In this document: one piece after another, positions 14,516-30,114 of the stretch
Layout: every line of letters starts with the position of its first letter
Numbering within the stretch: the stretch's first letter is position 1
Source: Ptiloglossa arizonensis
Lineage: Eukaryota; Arthropoda; Insecta; Hymenoptera; Colletidae
Assembly (NCBI RefSeq): GCF_051014685.1
Contig: NW_027479400.1
Span: forward strand, 1 to 64,000
Length of the DNA stretch: 64,000 bases
Reading direction: 5' to 3'
Made by a program: the position numbers and the translations under genes
Notes under the pieces: model-generated
The model's input: only the letters and a program-made list of their open reading frames with translations
Told to the model about the DNA's origin: nothing
The model's database searches: none

Positions 14516-15860
14516 TACTTTACACGTTATACCTTATACGTTATACGTTATACGTTATACGTTATACGTTATACGTTATACGTTATACGTTTTACGTTAT
14601 TCGTTATACGTTCTTCGTTACACGTTATACGTTATACGTTATACGTCATACGTTATACGTTATACGTTATATGTTACACGTTATACGTTACACGTTACAC
14701 GTTCTACGTTATACGTTACACGTTATACGTTATACGTTATACGTTATACGTCATACGTTATACGTTATACGTTATACGTTATACGTTATACGTTATACGT
14801 TATACGTTATACGTTATACGTTATACGTTATACGTTATACGTTATACGTTATACGTTATACGTTATACGTTATACTACGTTATACGTTATACGTTATATG
14901 TAATACGTCATACGTTTTACGTTATACGTTACACGTTATACCTTATACGTTATACGTTATACGTTATACGTTATACGTTATACGTTATACGTTATACGTT
15001 ATACGTAATATGTAATACGTCATACGTTATAAGCTATACGTTATACGTTATACGTTATACGTTATACGTTATACGTTATACGTTATACGTTATACGTTAT
15101 ACGTTATATGTTATACGTTATACGTTATACGTTATACGTCATTCGTTATACGTTAGACGTTACACAATATAGGTTATACGTTATACGTTATACGTTATAC
15201 GTTATACGTTATATGTTATACGTTATACGTTATACGTTATACGTTATACGTTATACGTTATACGTTATACGTTATACGTTATACGTTATACGTTATACGT
15301 TATACGCTGTACGTTATACGCTATACGTTATACGTTATACGTTATACGTTATACGTTATACGTTATACGTTATACGTTATACGTTATACGTTATACGTTA
15401 TACGTTATACGTTATACGTCATACGTTATACGTCATACGTTATACGTTATACGTTATACGTTATACGTTATACGTTATACGTTATACGTTATACGTTATA
15501 CGTTATACGTCATACGTTATACGTTATACGTTATACGTTATACGTTATACGTTATACGTTATACGTTATACGTAATACGTTATACGTTATACGTTATACG
15601 TTATACGTTATACGTTATACGTTATACGTTATACGTTATACGTTATACGTTATACGTTATACGTTATACGTTATACGTTATACGTTATACGTTATAGGTT
15701 CTACGTTATACGTTATACGTTATACGTTATACGTTATACGTTATACGTTATACGTTATACGTTATACGTTATACGTTATACGTTATACGTTATACGTTAT
15801 ACGTTATACGTTATACGTAATATGTAATACGCCATACGTTTTACGTTATACACTATGCGT
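14516..15860. repeat. Segmental duplication, copy 1 (offset about 6,471 bp)
   Basis: Unit TACTTTACACG, E, H, the TACTACG insertion, B, C, A, G and the rare altered D block (CCATACGT, TATACAC) all recur at 20980-22331. The offset is 6,464-6,478 bp, varying by single heptamers. The shared rare D block and the shared TACTACG make descent from one segment likely. Confidence 0.75.
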
Positions 15861-16744
15861 TATACGTTATACGTTATACGTCATACTTTATACGTTATAC
15901 GTTATACGTTATACGTTATACGTTACACGTTATACGTTATACGTTATACGTTATACGTTATACGTTATACGTTATAGGTTATACGTTATACGTTATACGA
16001 TATACGTTATAGGTCATACCTTATACGTGATACGTTATACGTTATACGTTATACGTTATACGTTATACGTTATACGTTATACGTAATATGTAATACGTCA
16101 TACGTTATAAGTTATACGTTATACGTTATACGTTATACGTTATACGTTATACGTTATACGTTATACGCTATACGTTATATGTTATACGTTATACGTTATA
16201 CGTTATACGTCATTCGTTATACGTTAGACGTTACACAATATAGGTTATACGTTATACGTTATACGTTATACGATATACGTTATACGTTATACGTTATACG
16301 TTATACGTTATACGTTATACGTTATACGTTATACGTTATACGTTATACGTTATACGTTATACGTTATACGTTATACGTTATACGTTATACGTTATACGTT
16401 ATACGTTATACGTTATACGTTATACGTTATACGTTATACGTTATACGTTATACGTTATACGTTATACGTTATACGTTATACGTTATACGTTATACGTTAT
16501 ACGTTATACGTTATACGTCATACGTTATACGTTATACGTTATACGTTATACGTTATACGTTATACGTTATACGTTATATGTAATACGTCATACGTTTTAC
16601 GTTATACGTTACACGTTATACCTTATACGTTATACGTTATACGTTATACGTTATACGTTATACGTTATACGTTATACGTTATACGTTATACGTAATATGT
16701 AATACGTCATACGTTATAAGTTATACGTTATACGTTATACGTTA
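15693..16744. repeat. Segmental duplication, copy 2 (offset 2,796 bp)
   Basis: Partner of 12897-13948. It differs in the D block, where CCATACGT and TATACAC replace the usual units. That same altered D also appears at 22301, so this segment overlaps a second, later duplication. Confidence 0.75.
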
Positions 16745-16819
16745 TACCTTATACGTTATACGTTATACGTTATACGTTATACGTTATACGTTATACGTTA
16801 TACGTTATACGTTATACGT

Positions 16820-16854
16820 TTTACGTTATTCGTTATACGTTCTTCGTTACACGT
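16820..16854. repeat. Marker block E (representative copy)
   Basis: Five heptamers: TTTACGT, TATTCGT, a perfect unit, TCTTCGT and TACACGT. It is followed by CATACGT and then by block H or H'. It is absent before about 14.5 kb and frequent after it: near 14588, 18434, 18924, 21067, 23262, 26004, 27578, 28040, 31876, 34706, 37412, 42894 (altered), 47955, 55030, 57502, 59371, 60540, 61618, 63318 and 63578. Confidence 0.88.
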
Positions 16855-16896
16855 TATACGTTATACGTTATACGTCATACGTTATACGTTATACGT

Positions 16897-16938
16897 TATA
16901 TGTTACACGTTATACGTTACACGTTACACGTTCTACGT
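16897..16938. repeat. Marker block H (representative copy)
   Basis: Six heptamers with TATATGT, then TACACGT units (two of them adjacent) and TCTACGT. It follows block E. Copies are seen near 14668, 18513, 19003, 21145, 23340 and 28120. Its relative H' replaces it in most of the region beyond 26 kb. Confidence 0.85.
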
Positions 16939-19215
16939 TATACGTTACACGTTATACGTTATACGTTATACGTTATACGTTATACGTTATACGTTATACG
17001 TTATACGTCATACGTTATACGTTATACGTTATACGTTATACGTTATACGTTATACGTTATACGTTATATGTAATACGTCATACGTTTTACGTTATTCGTT
17101 ACACGTTATACCTTATACGTTATACGTTATACGTTATACGTTATACGTTATACGTTATACGTTATACGTTATACGTTATACGTTATACGTTATACGTAAT
17201 ATGTAATACGTCATACGTTATAAGTTATACGTTATACGTTATACGTTATACCTTATACGTTATACGTTATACGTTATACGTTATACGTTATACGTTATAC
17301 GTTATACGTTATACGTTATACGTTTTACGTTATTCGTTATACGTTATACGTTATACGTTATACGCTATACGTTATACGTTATACGCTATACGTTATACGT
17401 TATACGTTATACGTTATACGTTATACGTCATACATTATACGTTAGACGTTACACGTTATACGTTATACTTTATACGTTATACGTTATACGTTATACGTTA
17501 TACGTTATACGTTATACGTTATACGTTATACGTTATACGTTATACGTAATATGTAATACGTCATACGTTTTACGTTATGCGTTATACGTTATACGTTATA
17601 CGTTATACGTTATACGTTATACGTTATACGTTATACGTTATACGTTATACGTTATACGTAATATGTAATACGTCATACGTTTTACGTTATACGCTATGCG
17701 TTATACGTTATACGTTATACGTTATACGTTATACGTTATACGTTATACGTTATACGTTATACGTTATACGTTATACGTTATACGTTATACGTTATACGTT
17801 ATACGTTATACGTTATACGTTATACGTTATACGTTATACGTTATACGTTATACGTAATACGTTATACGTTATACGTTATACGTTATACGTTTTACGTTAT
17901 ACGTTATACGTTATACGTTATACGTTATACGTTATACGTTATACGTTATACGTTATACGTTATACGTTATACGTTATACGTTATACGTTATACGTTATAC
18001 GTTATACGTTATACGTTATACGTTATACGTTATACGTTATACGTTATACGTTATACGTTATACGTTATACGTTATACGTTATACGTTATACGTTATACGT
18101 TATACGTTATACGTTATACGTTATACGTCATACGTTATACGTTATACGTTATACGTTATACGTTATACGTTATACGTTATACGTTATATGTAATACGTCA
18201 TACGTTTTACGTTATACGTTACACGTTATACCTTATACGTTATACGTTATACGTTATACGTTATACGTTATACGTTATACGTTATACGTTATACGTTATA
18301 CGTTATACGTAATATGTAATACGTCATACGTTATAAGTTATACGTTATACGTTATACGTTATACCTTATACGTTATACGTTATACGTTATACGTTATACG
18401 TTATACGTTATACGTTATACGTTATACGTTATACGTTTTACGTTATTCGTTATACGTTCTTCGTTACACGTTATACGTTATACGTTATACGTCATACGTT
18501 ATACGTTATACGTTATATGTTACACGTTATACGTTACACGTTACACGTTCTACGTTATACGTTACACGTTATACGTTATACGTTATACGTTATACGTTAT
18601 ACGTTATACGTTATACGTTATACGTCATACGTTATACGTTATACGTTATACGTTATACGTTATACGTTATACGTTATACGTTATATGTAATACGTCATAC
18701 GTTTTACGTTATACGTTACACGTTATACCTTATACGTTATACGTTATACGTTATACGTTATACGTTATACGTTATACGTTATACGTTATACGTTATACGT
18801 AATATGTAATACGTCATACGTTATAAGTTATACGTTATACGTTATACGTTATACCTTATACGTTATACGTTATACGTTATACGTTATACGTTATACGTTA
18901 TACGTTATACGTTATACGTTATACGTTTTACGTTATTCGTTATACGTTCTTCGTTACACGTTATACGTTATACGTTATACGTCATACGTTATACGTTATA
19001 CGTTATATGTTACACGTTATACGTTACACGTTACACGTTCTACGTTATACGTTACACGTTATACGTTATACGTTATACGTTATACGTTATACGTTATACG
19101 TTATACGTTATACGTTATACGTTATACGTTATACGTTATACGTTATACGTTATACGTTATACGTTATACGTTATACGTTACACGTTATACGTTATACGTT
19201 ATACGTTATACGTTA

Positions 19216-19828
19216 TATGTTATACGTTATACGTTATACGTTATACGTCATTCGTTATACGTTAGACGTTACACAATATAGGTTATACGTTATACGTTAT
19301 ACGTTATACGTTATACGTTATACGTTATACGTTATACGTTATACGTTATACGTTATACGTTATACGTTATACGTTATACGTTATACGTTATACGTTATAC
19401 GTTATACGTTATACGTTATACGTTATACGTTATACGTTATACGTTATACGTTATACGTCATTCGTTATACGTTAAACGTTACACAATATAGGTTATACGT
19501 TATACGTTATACGTTATACGTTATACGTTATACGTTATACGTTATACGTTATACGTTATACGTTATACGTTATACGTTATACGTTATACGTTATACGTTA
19601 TACGTTATACGTTATACGTTATACGTTATACGTTATACGTTCTACGTTATACGTTCTACGTTATACGTTATACGTTAAACGTTATACGTTATACGTTACA
19701 CGTTATACGTTATACGTTCTACGTTATACGTTCTACGTTATACGTTATACGTTAAACGTTATACGTTATACTTTACACGTTATACGTTATACGTTATAGA
19801 ATATACGTTATAGGTTATACGTTGTACG
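19216..19828. repeat. I/J module, copy 3
   Basis: Same marker order as the copies at 1668 and 10365, but 70 bp (ten heptamers) longer because of extra perfect units between the markers. Confidence 0.8.
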
Positions 19829-20979
19829 TTATACGTTATACGTTATAAGTTATACGTTATACGTTATACGTTATACGTTATACGTTATACGTTATACGTT
19901 ATACGTTATACGTTATACGTTATACGTTATACGTTATACGTTATACGTTATACGTTATACGTTATACGTTATACGTTATACGTTATACGTTATAGAATAT
20001 ACGTTATAGGTTATACGTTATACGTTATACGTTATACGTTATAAGTTATACGATATACGTTATACGTCATAAGTTATACGTTATACGTTATACGTTATAC
20101 GTTATACGTTATACGTTATACGTTATACGTTATACGTTATACGTTAGACGTTATACGTTATACGTTATACGTTATACGTTATACGTTATACGTTATTCGT
20201 TACAGAATATACGTTATAGGTTATACGTTATACGTTATACGTTATACGTTATAGAATATACGTTATAGGTTATACGTTATACGTTATACGTTATACGTTA
20301 TAAGTTATACGTTATACGTTATACGTTATACGTTATACGTTATACGTTATACGTTATAGGTTATACGTTATACGTTATACGTCATTCGTTATACGTTAGA
20401 CGTTACACAATATAGCTTATACGTTATACGTTATACGTTATACGTTATACGTTATACGTTATACGATATACGTTATACGTTATACGTTATACGTTATACG
20501 ATATACGTTATACGTTATACGTTATACGTTATACGCTATACGTTATACGTTATACGTTATACGTTATACGTTATACGTTATACGTTATACGTTATACGTC
20601 ATACGTTATACGTTATACGTTATACGTTCTACGTTATACGTTATACGTTATACGTTATACGTTATACGTTATACGTTATAGGTTATACGTTATACGTTAT
20701 ACGATATACGTTATAGGTCATACCTTATACGTGATACGTTATACGTTATACGTTATACGTTATACGTTATACGTTATACGTTATACGTTATACGTTATAC
20801 GTTATACGTTATACGTTATACGTCATACGTTATACGTTATACGTTATACGTTATACGTTATACGTTATACGTTATACGTTATACGTTATACGTTATACGT
20901 TATACGTTATACGTTATACGTTATACGTTATACGTTATACGTTATACGTTATATGTAATACGTCATACGTTTTACGTTA

Positions 20980-22331
20980 TACTTTACACGTTATACCTTA
21001 TACGTTATACGTTATACGTTATACGTTATACGTTATACGTTATACGTTATACGTTATACGTTATACGTTTTACGTTATTCGTTATACGTTCTTCGTTACA
21101 CGTTATACGTTATACGTTATACGTCATACCTTATACGTTATACGTTATATGTTACACGTTATACGTTACACGTTACACGTTCTACGTTATACGTTACACG
21201 TTATACGTTATACGTTATACGTTATACGTCATACGTTATACGTTATACGTTATACGTTATACGTTATACGTTATACGTTATACGTTATACGTTATACGTT
21301 ATACGTTATACGTTATACGTTATACGTTATACGTTATACGTTATACTACGTTATACGTTATACGTTATATGTAATACGTCATACGTTTTACGTTATACGT
21401 TACACGTTATACCTTATACGTTATACGTTATACGTTATACGTTATACGTTATACGTTATACGTTATACGTTATACGTTATACGTAATATGTAATACGTCA
21501 TACGTTATAAGCTATACGTTATACGTTATACGTTATACGTTATACGTTATACGTTATACGTTATACGTTATACGTTATATGTTATACGTTATACGTTATA
21601 CGTTATACGTCATTCGTTATACGTTAGACGTTACACAATATAGGTTATACGTTATACGTTATACGTTATACGTTATACGTTATATGTTATACGTTATACG
21701 TTATACGTTATACGTTATACGTTATACGTTATACGTTATACGTTATACGTTATACGTTATACGTTATACGTTATACGCTGTACGTTATACGCTATACGTT
21801 ATACGTTATACGTTATACGTTATACGTTATACGTTATACGTTATACGTTATACGTTATACGTTATACGTTATACGTTATACGTTATACGTTATACGTCAT
21901 ACGTTATACGTCATACGTTATACGTTATACGTTATACGTTATACGTTATACGTTATACGTTATACGTTATACGTGATACGTTATACGTTATACGTTATAC
22001 GTTATACGTTATACGTTACACGTTATACGTTATACGTTATACGTAATACGTTATACGTTATACGTTATACGTTATACGTTATACGTTATACGTTATACGT
22101 TATACGTTATACGTTATACGTTATACGTTATACGTTATACGTTATACGTTATACGTTATACGTTATAGGTTCTACGTTATACGTTATACGTTATACGTTA
22201 TACGTTATACGTTATACGTTATACGTTATACGTTATACGTTATACGTTATACGTTATACGTTATACGTTATACGTTATACGTTATACGTAATATGTAATA
22301 CGCCATACGTTTTACGTTATACACTATGCGT
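20980..22331. repeat. Segmental duplication, copy 2 (offset about 6,471 bp)
   Basis: Partner of 14516-15860. It differs by whole-heptamer gains and losses and by a GATACGT unit near 21973 where the partner has CATACGT. Confidence 0.75.
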
Positions 22332-25300
22332 TATACGTTATACGTTATACGTCATACTTTATACGTTATACGTTATACGTTATACGTTATACGTTACACG
22401 TTATACGTTATACGTTATACGTTATACGTTATACGTTATACGTTATAGGTTATACGTTATACGTTATACGATATACGTTATAGGTCATACCTTATACGTG
22501 ATACGTTATACGTTATACGTTATACGTCATACGTTATACGTTATACGTTATACGTTATATGTAATACGTCATACGTTATAAGTTATACGTTATACGTTAT
22601 ACGTTATACGTTATACGTTATACGTTATACGTTATACGTTATACGTTATATGTTATACGTTATACGTTATACGTTATACGTCATTCGTTATACGTTAGAC
22701 GTTACACAATATAGGTTATACGTTATACGTTATACGTTATACGATATACGTTATACGTTATACGTTATACGTTATACGTTATACGTTATACGTTATACGT
22801 TATACGTTATACGTTATACGTTATACGTTATACGTTATACGTTATACGTTATACGTTATACGTTATACGTTATACGTTATACGTTATACGTTATACGTTA
22901 TACGTTATACGTTATACGTTATACGTTATACGTTATACGTTATACGTTATACGTTATACGTCATACGTTATACGTTATACGTTATACGTTATACGTTATA
23001 CGTTATACGTTACACGTTATATGTAATACGTCATACGTTTTACGTTATACGTTACACGTTATACCTTATACGTTATACGTTATACGTTATACGTTATACG
23101 TTATACGTTATACGTTATACGTTATACGTTATACGTAATATGTAATACGTCATACGTTATAAGTTATACGTTATACGTTATACGTTATACCTTATACGTT
23201 ATACGTTATACGTTATACGTTATACGTTATACGTTATACGTTATACGTTATACGTTATACGTTTTACGTTATTCGTTATACGTTCTTCGTTACACGTTAT
23301 ACGTTATACGTTATACGTCATACGTTATACGTTATACGTTATATGTTACACGTTATACGTTACACGTTACACGTTCTACGTTATACGTTACACGTTATAC
23401 GTTATACGTTATACGTTATACGTTATACGTTATACGTTATACGTTATACGTTATACGTTATACGTTATACGTTATACGTTATACGTTATACGTTATACGT
23501 TATACGTAATATGTAATACGTCATACGTTTTACGTTATACGCTATGCGTTATACGTTATACGTTATACGTCATACTTTATACGTTATACGTTATACGTTA
23601 TACGTTATACGTTACACGTTATACGTTATACGTTATACGTTATACGTTATACGTTATACGTCATAGGTTATACGTTATACGTTATACGATATACGTTATG
23701 GTCATACCTTATACGTGATACGTTATACGTTATACGTTATACGTTATACGTTATACGTTATACGTTATACGTAATATGTAATACGTCATACGTTATAAGT
23801 TATACGTTATACGTTATACGTTATACGTTATACGTTATACGTTATACGTTATACGTTATACGTTATATGTTATACGTTATACGTTATACGTTATACGTCA
23901 TTCGTTATACGTTAGACGTTACACAATATAGGTTATACGTTATACGTTATACGTTATACGTTATACGTTATACGTTATACGTTATACGTTATACGTTATA
24001 CGTTATACGTTATACGTTATACGTTATACGTTATACGTTATACGTTATACGTTATACGTTATACGTTATACGTTATACGTTATACGTTATACGTTATACG
24101 TTATACGTTATACGTTATACGTTATACGTTATACGTTATACGTTATACGTTATACGTTATACGTTATACGTTATACGTTATACGTCATACGTTATACGTT
24201 ATACGTTGTACGTTATACGTTATACGTTATACGTTATACGTTATACGTTATACGTTATACGTTATACGTTATACGTTATACGTTATACGTTATACGTTAT
24301 ATGTAATACGTCATACGTTTTACGTTATACGTTACACGTTATACCTTATACGTTATACGTTATACGTTATACGTTATACGTTATACGTTATACGTTATAC
24401 GTTATACGTAATATGTAATACGTCATACGTTATAAGATATACGTTATACGTTATACGTTATACGTTATACGTTATACGTTATACGTTATACGTTATACGT
24501 AATATGTAATACGTCATACGTTTTACGTTATACGCTATGCGTTATACGTTATACGTTATACGTCATACTTTATACGTTATACGTTATACGTTATACGTTA
24601 TACGTTACACGTTATACGTTATACGTTATACGTTATACGTTATACGTTATACGTCATAGGTTATACGTTATACGTTATACGATATACGTTATAGGTCATA
24701 CCTTATACGTGATACGTTATACGTTATACGTTATACGTTATACGTTATACGTTATACGTTATACGTAATATGTAATACGTCATACGTTATAAGTTATACG
24801 TTATACGTTATACGTTATATGTTATACGTTATACGTTATACGTTATACGTTATACGTTATATGTTATACGTTATACGTTATACGTTATACGTCATTCGTT
24901 ATACGTTAGACGTTATACGTTATACGTTATACGTTATACGTTATACGTTATACGTTATACGTTATACGTTATACGTTATACGTTATACGTTATACGTTAT
25001 ACGTTATACGTTATACGTTATACGTTATACGTTATACGTTATACGTTATACGTCATACGTTATACGTTATACGTTGTACGTTATACGTTATACGTTATAC
25101 GTTATACGTTATACGTTATACGTTATACGTTATACGTTATACGTTATACGTTATACGTTATACGTTATATGTAATACGTCATACGTTTTACGTTATACGT
25201 TACACGTTATACCTTATACGTTATACGTTATACGTTATACGTTATACGTTATACGTTATACGTTATACGTTATACGTAATATGTAATACGTCATACGTTA

Positions 25301-26180
25301 TAAGATATACGTTATACGTTATACGTTATACGTTATACGTTATACGTTATACGTTATACGTTATACGTTATACGTTATATGTTATACGTTATACGTTATA
25401 CGTTATACGTCATTCGTTATACGTTAGACGTTACACAATATAGGTTATACGTTATACGTTATACGTTATACGTTATAAGTTATACGTTATACGTTATACG
25501 TTATACGTTATACGTTATACGTTATACGTTATACGTTATACGTTATACGTTATACGTTATACGTTATACGTTATACGTTATACGTTATACGTTATACGTT
25601 ATACGTTATACGTTATACGTTATACGTTATACGTTATACGTAATATGTAATACGTCATACGTTTTACGTTATACGCTATGCGTTATACGTTATACGTTAT
25701 ACGTTATACGTTATACGTTATACGTTATACGTTATACGTTATACGTTATACGTTATACGTTATACGTTATACGTTATACGTTATACGTCATACGTTATAC
25801 GTTATACGTTATACGTTATACGTTATACGTTATACGTTATACGTTATACGTTATACGTTATACGTTATACGTTATACGTTATACGTTATATGTAATACGT
25901 CATACGTTTTACGTTATACGTTACACGTTATACCTTATACGTTATACGTTATACGTTATACGTTATACGTTATACGTTATACGTTATACGTTATACGTTA
26001 TACGTTTTACGTTATTCGTTATACGTTCTTCGTTACACGTTATACGTTATACGTTATACGTCATACGTTATACGTTATACGTTATACGTTATACGTTATA
26101 CGTTTTACGTTATTCGTTATACGTTCTTCGTTACACGTTATACGTTATACGTTATACGTCATACGTTATACGTTATACGT

Positions 26181-26264
26181 TATATGTTACACGTTATACG
26201 TTATACGTTACACGTTCTACGTTATACGTTACACGTTATACGTTATACGTTATATGTTGTACGT
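26181..26264. repeat. Marker block H' (representative copy)
   Basis: A 12-heptamer version of H: TATATGT, TACACGT, two perfect units, TACACGT, TCTACGT, then TACACGT and, further on, TATATGT followed by TGTACGT. I see it only from about 26 kb onward, near 26632, 26903, 28386, 28889, 33033, 38585, 44073, 48294, 55377, 56166, 57849, 59709, 60879, 61698 and 63658. It looks derived from H by a single base reversion in one unit plus extension. Confidence 0.85.
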
Positions 26265-29200
26265 TATACGTTATACGTTATACGTTATACATTATACGTT
26301 ATACGTTATACGTTATACGTTATACGTTATACGTTATACGTTATACGTTATACGTTATACGTTATACGTTATACGTTATACGTTATACGTTATACGTTAT
26401 ACGTTATACGTTATACGTTATACGTTATACGTAATATGTAATACGTCATACGTTTTACGTTATACGCTATGCGTTATACGTTATACGTTATACGTCATAC
26501 TTTATACGTTATACGTTATACGTTATACGTTATACGTTATACGTTTTACGTTATTCGTTATACGTTCTTCGTTACACGTTATACGTTATACGTTATACGT
26601 CATACGTTATACGTTATACGTTATATGTTACACGTTATACGTTATACGTTACACGTTCTACGTTATACGTTACACGTTATACGTTATACGTTATATGTTG
26701 TACGTTATACGTTATACGTTATACGTTTTACGTTATTCGTTATACGTTCTTCGTTACACGTTATACGTTATACGTTATACGTCATACGTTATACGTTATA
26801 CGTTATACGTTATACGTTATACGTTTTACGTTATTCGTTATACGTTCTTCGTTACACGTTATACGTTATACGTTATACGTCATACGTTATACGTTATACG
26901 TTATATGTTACACGTTATACGTTATACGTTACACGTTCTACGTTATACGTTACACGTTATACGTTATACGTTATATGTTGTACGTTATACGTTATACGTT
27001 ATACGTTATACATTATACGTTATACGTTATACGTTATACGTTATACGTTATACGTTATACGTTATACGTTATACGTTATACGTTATACGTTATACGTTAT
27101 ACGTTATACGTTATACGTTATACGTTATACGTTATACGTTATACGTTATACGTTATACGTTATACGTTATACGTTATACGTTATACGTTATACGTTATAC
27201 GTTATACGTTATACGTTATACGTTATACGTTATACGTTATACGTAATATGTAATACGTCATACGTTATAAGTTATACGTCATACGTTATACGTTATACGT
27301 TATACGTTATACGTTATACGTTATACGTTATACGTTATACGTTATACGTTATACGTTATACGTTATACGTAATATGTAATACGTCATACGTTTTACGTTA
27401 TACGCTATGCGTTATACGTTATACGTTATACGTTATACGTTATACGTTATACGTTATACGTAATATGTAATACGTCATACGTTTTACGTTATACGTTACA
27501 CGTTATACCTTATACGTTATACGTTATACGTTATACGTTATACGTTATACGTTATACGTTATACGTTATACGTTATACGTTTTACGTTATTCGTTATACG
27601 TTCTTCGTTACACGTTATACGTTATACGTTATACGTTATACGTTATACGTTATACGTTATACGTTATACGTTGTACGTTATACGCTGTACGTTATACGCT
27701 ATACGTTATACGTTATACGTTATACGTTATACGTTATACGTTATACGTTATACGTTATACGTTATACGTTATACGTTATACGTTATACGTTATACGTTAA
27801 ACGTTATACGTTATACGTTATACGTCATACGTTATACGTTATACGTTATACGTTATACGTTATACGTTATACGTTATACGTTATACGTAATACGTTATAC
27901 GTTATACGTTATACGTTATACGTTATATGTAATACGTCATACGTTTTACGTTATACGTTACACGTTATACCTTATACGTTATACGTTATACGTTATACGT
28001 TATACGTTATACGTTATACGTTATACGTTATACGTTATACGTTTTACGTTATTCGTTATACGTTCTTCGTTACACGTTATACGTTATACGTTATACGTCA
28101 TACGTTATACGTTATACGTTATATGTTACACGTTATACGTTACACGTTACACGTTCTACGTTATACGTTACACGTTATACGTTATACGTTATACGTTATA
28201 CGTTATACGTTATACGTTATACGTTATACGTTATACGTTATACGTTATACGTTATACGTTATACGTTATACGTTATACGTTATACGTTATACGTTATACG
28301 TTATACGTTTTATGTTATTCGTTATACGTTCTTCGTTACACGTTATACGTTACACGTTATACGTCATACGTTATACGTTATACGTTATATGTTACACGTT
28401 ATACGTTATACGTTACACGTTCTACGTTATACGTTACACGTTATACGTTATACGTTATATGTTGTACGTTATACGTTATACGTTATACGTTATACGTTAT
28501 ACGTTATACGTTATACGTTATACGTTATACGTTATACGTTATACGTTATACGTTATACGTTATACGTTATACGTTATACGTTATACGTTATACGTTATAC
28601 GTAATATGTAATACGTCATACGTTTTACGTTATACGCTATGCGTTATACGTTATACGTTATACGTCATACTTTATACGTTATACGTTATACGTTATACGT
28701 TATACGTTATACGTTACACGTTATACGTTATACGTTATACGTTATACGTAATATGTAATACGTCATACGTTTTACGTTATACGCTATGCGTTATACGTTA
28801 TACGTTATACGTCATACTTTATACGTTATACGTTATACGTTCTTCGTTACACGTTATACGTTACACGTTATACGTCATACGTTATACGTTATACGTTATA
28901 TGTTACACGTTATACGTTATACGTTACACGTTCTACGTTATACGTTACACGTTATACGTTATACGTTATATGTTGTACGTTATACGTTATACGTTATACG
29001 TTATACGTTATACGTTATACGTTATACGTTATACGTTATACGTTATACGTTATACGTTATACGTTATACGTTATACGTTATACGTTATACGTTATACGTT
29101 ATACGTTATACGTTATACGTTATACGTTATACGTTATACGTAATATGTAATACGTCATACGTTTTACGTTATACGCTATGCGTTATACGTTATACGTTAT

Positions 29201-30079
29201 ACGTTATACGTTATACGTTATACGTTATACGTTATACGTTATACGTTATACGTCATTCGTTATACGTTAGACGTTACACAATATAGGTTATACGTTATAC
29301 GTTATACGTTATACGTTATACGTTATACGTTATACGTTATACGTTATACGTTATACGTTATACGTTATACGTTATACGTTATACGTTATACGTTATACGT
29401 TATACGTTATACGTTATACGTTATACGTTATACGTTATACGTTATACGTTATACGTTATACGTTATACGTTATACGTTATACGTTATACGTTATACGTTA
29501 TACGTTATACGTTATACGTTATACGTTATACGTTATACGTTATACGTTATACGTTATACGTTATACGTTATACGTTATACGTTATACGTTATACGTTATA
29601 CGTTATAGGTTCTACGTTATACGTTATACGTTATACGTTATACGTTATACGTTATACGTTATACGTTATACGTTATACGTTATACGTTATACGTTATACG
29701 TTATACGTTATACGTTATACGTTATACGTTATACGTTATACGTTATACGTTATACGTTATACGTTATACGTTATACGTTATACGTTATACGTTATACGTT
29801 ATACGTTATACGTTATACGTTATACGTAATATGTAATACGTCATACGTTTTACGTTATACGCTATGCGTTATACGTTATACGTTATACGTTATACGTTAT
29901 ACGTTATACGTTATACGTTATACGTTATACGTTATACGTCATTCGTTATACGTTAGACGTTACACAATATAGGTTATACGTTATACGTTATACGTTATAC
30001 GTTATACGTTATACGTTATACGTTATACGTTATACGTCATACGTTATACGTTATACGTTATACGTTACACGTTATACGT

Positions 30080-30114
30080 TACACGTTACACGTTCTACGT
30101 TACACGATACACGT
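30080..30114. repeat. Marker block K (representative copy)
   Basis: Five heptamers: two adjacent TACACGT, TCTACGT, TACACGA and TACACGT. It resembles block H with an extra T-to-C change. There are six copies, all between 30.0 and 43.4 kb and all followed by long pure heptamer runs. Confidence 0.85.

Larger units (their letters stand above)
1..20270. repeat. Satellite sub-domain 1 (carries blocks I and J)
   Basis: This part of the left arm is marked by blocks I and J, which appear nowhere else in the window. Block A also appears here in its TAAACGT and TAGATGT sub-variants. It includes the 1,938-bp tandem duplication (6036-9911), three copies of a 0.5-0.6 kb I/J module, and the zone of 2.8-kb duplication at 12.9-16.7 kb. 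The right boundary is set after the last block I near 20270 and is approximate. Confidence 0.7.
20271..30060. repeat. Satellite sub-domain 2 (dense B/E/H modules)
   Basis: Heptamer array without blocks I, J or K. It opens with a copy of the 14.5-15.9 kb region (20980-22331). It then becomes dense in B-E-H and E-H' strings, most tightly packed at 25.9-29.0 kb, where E and H' follow each other every few hundred bases. A long, nearly pure heptamer stretch follows block A at 29.3-29.8 kb, broken only by a TATAGGT TCTACGT pair. No gene is seen. Confidence 0.65.
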
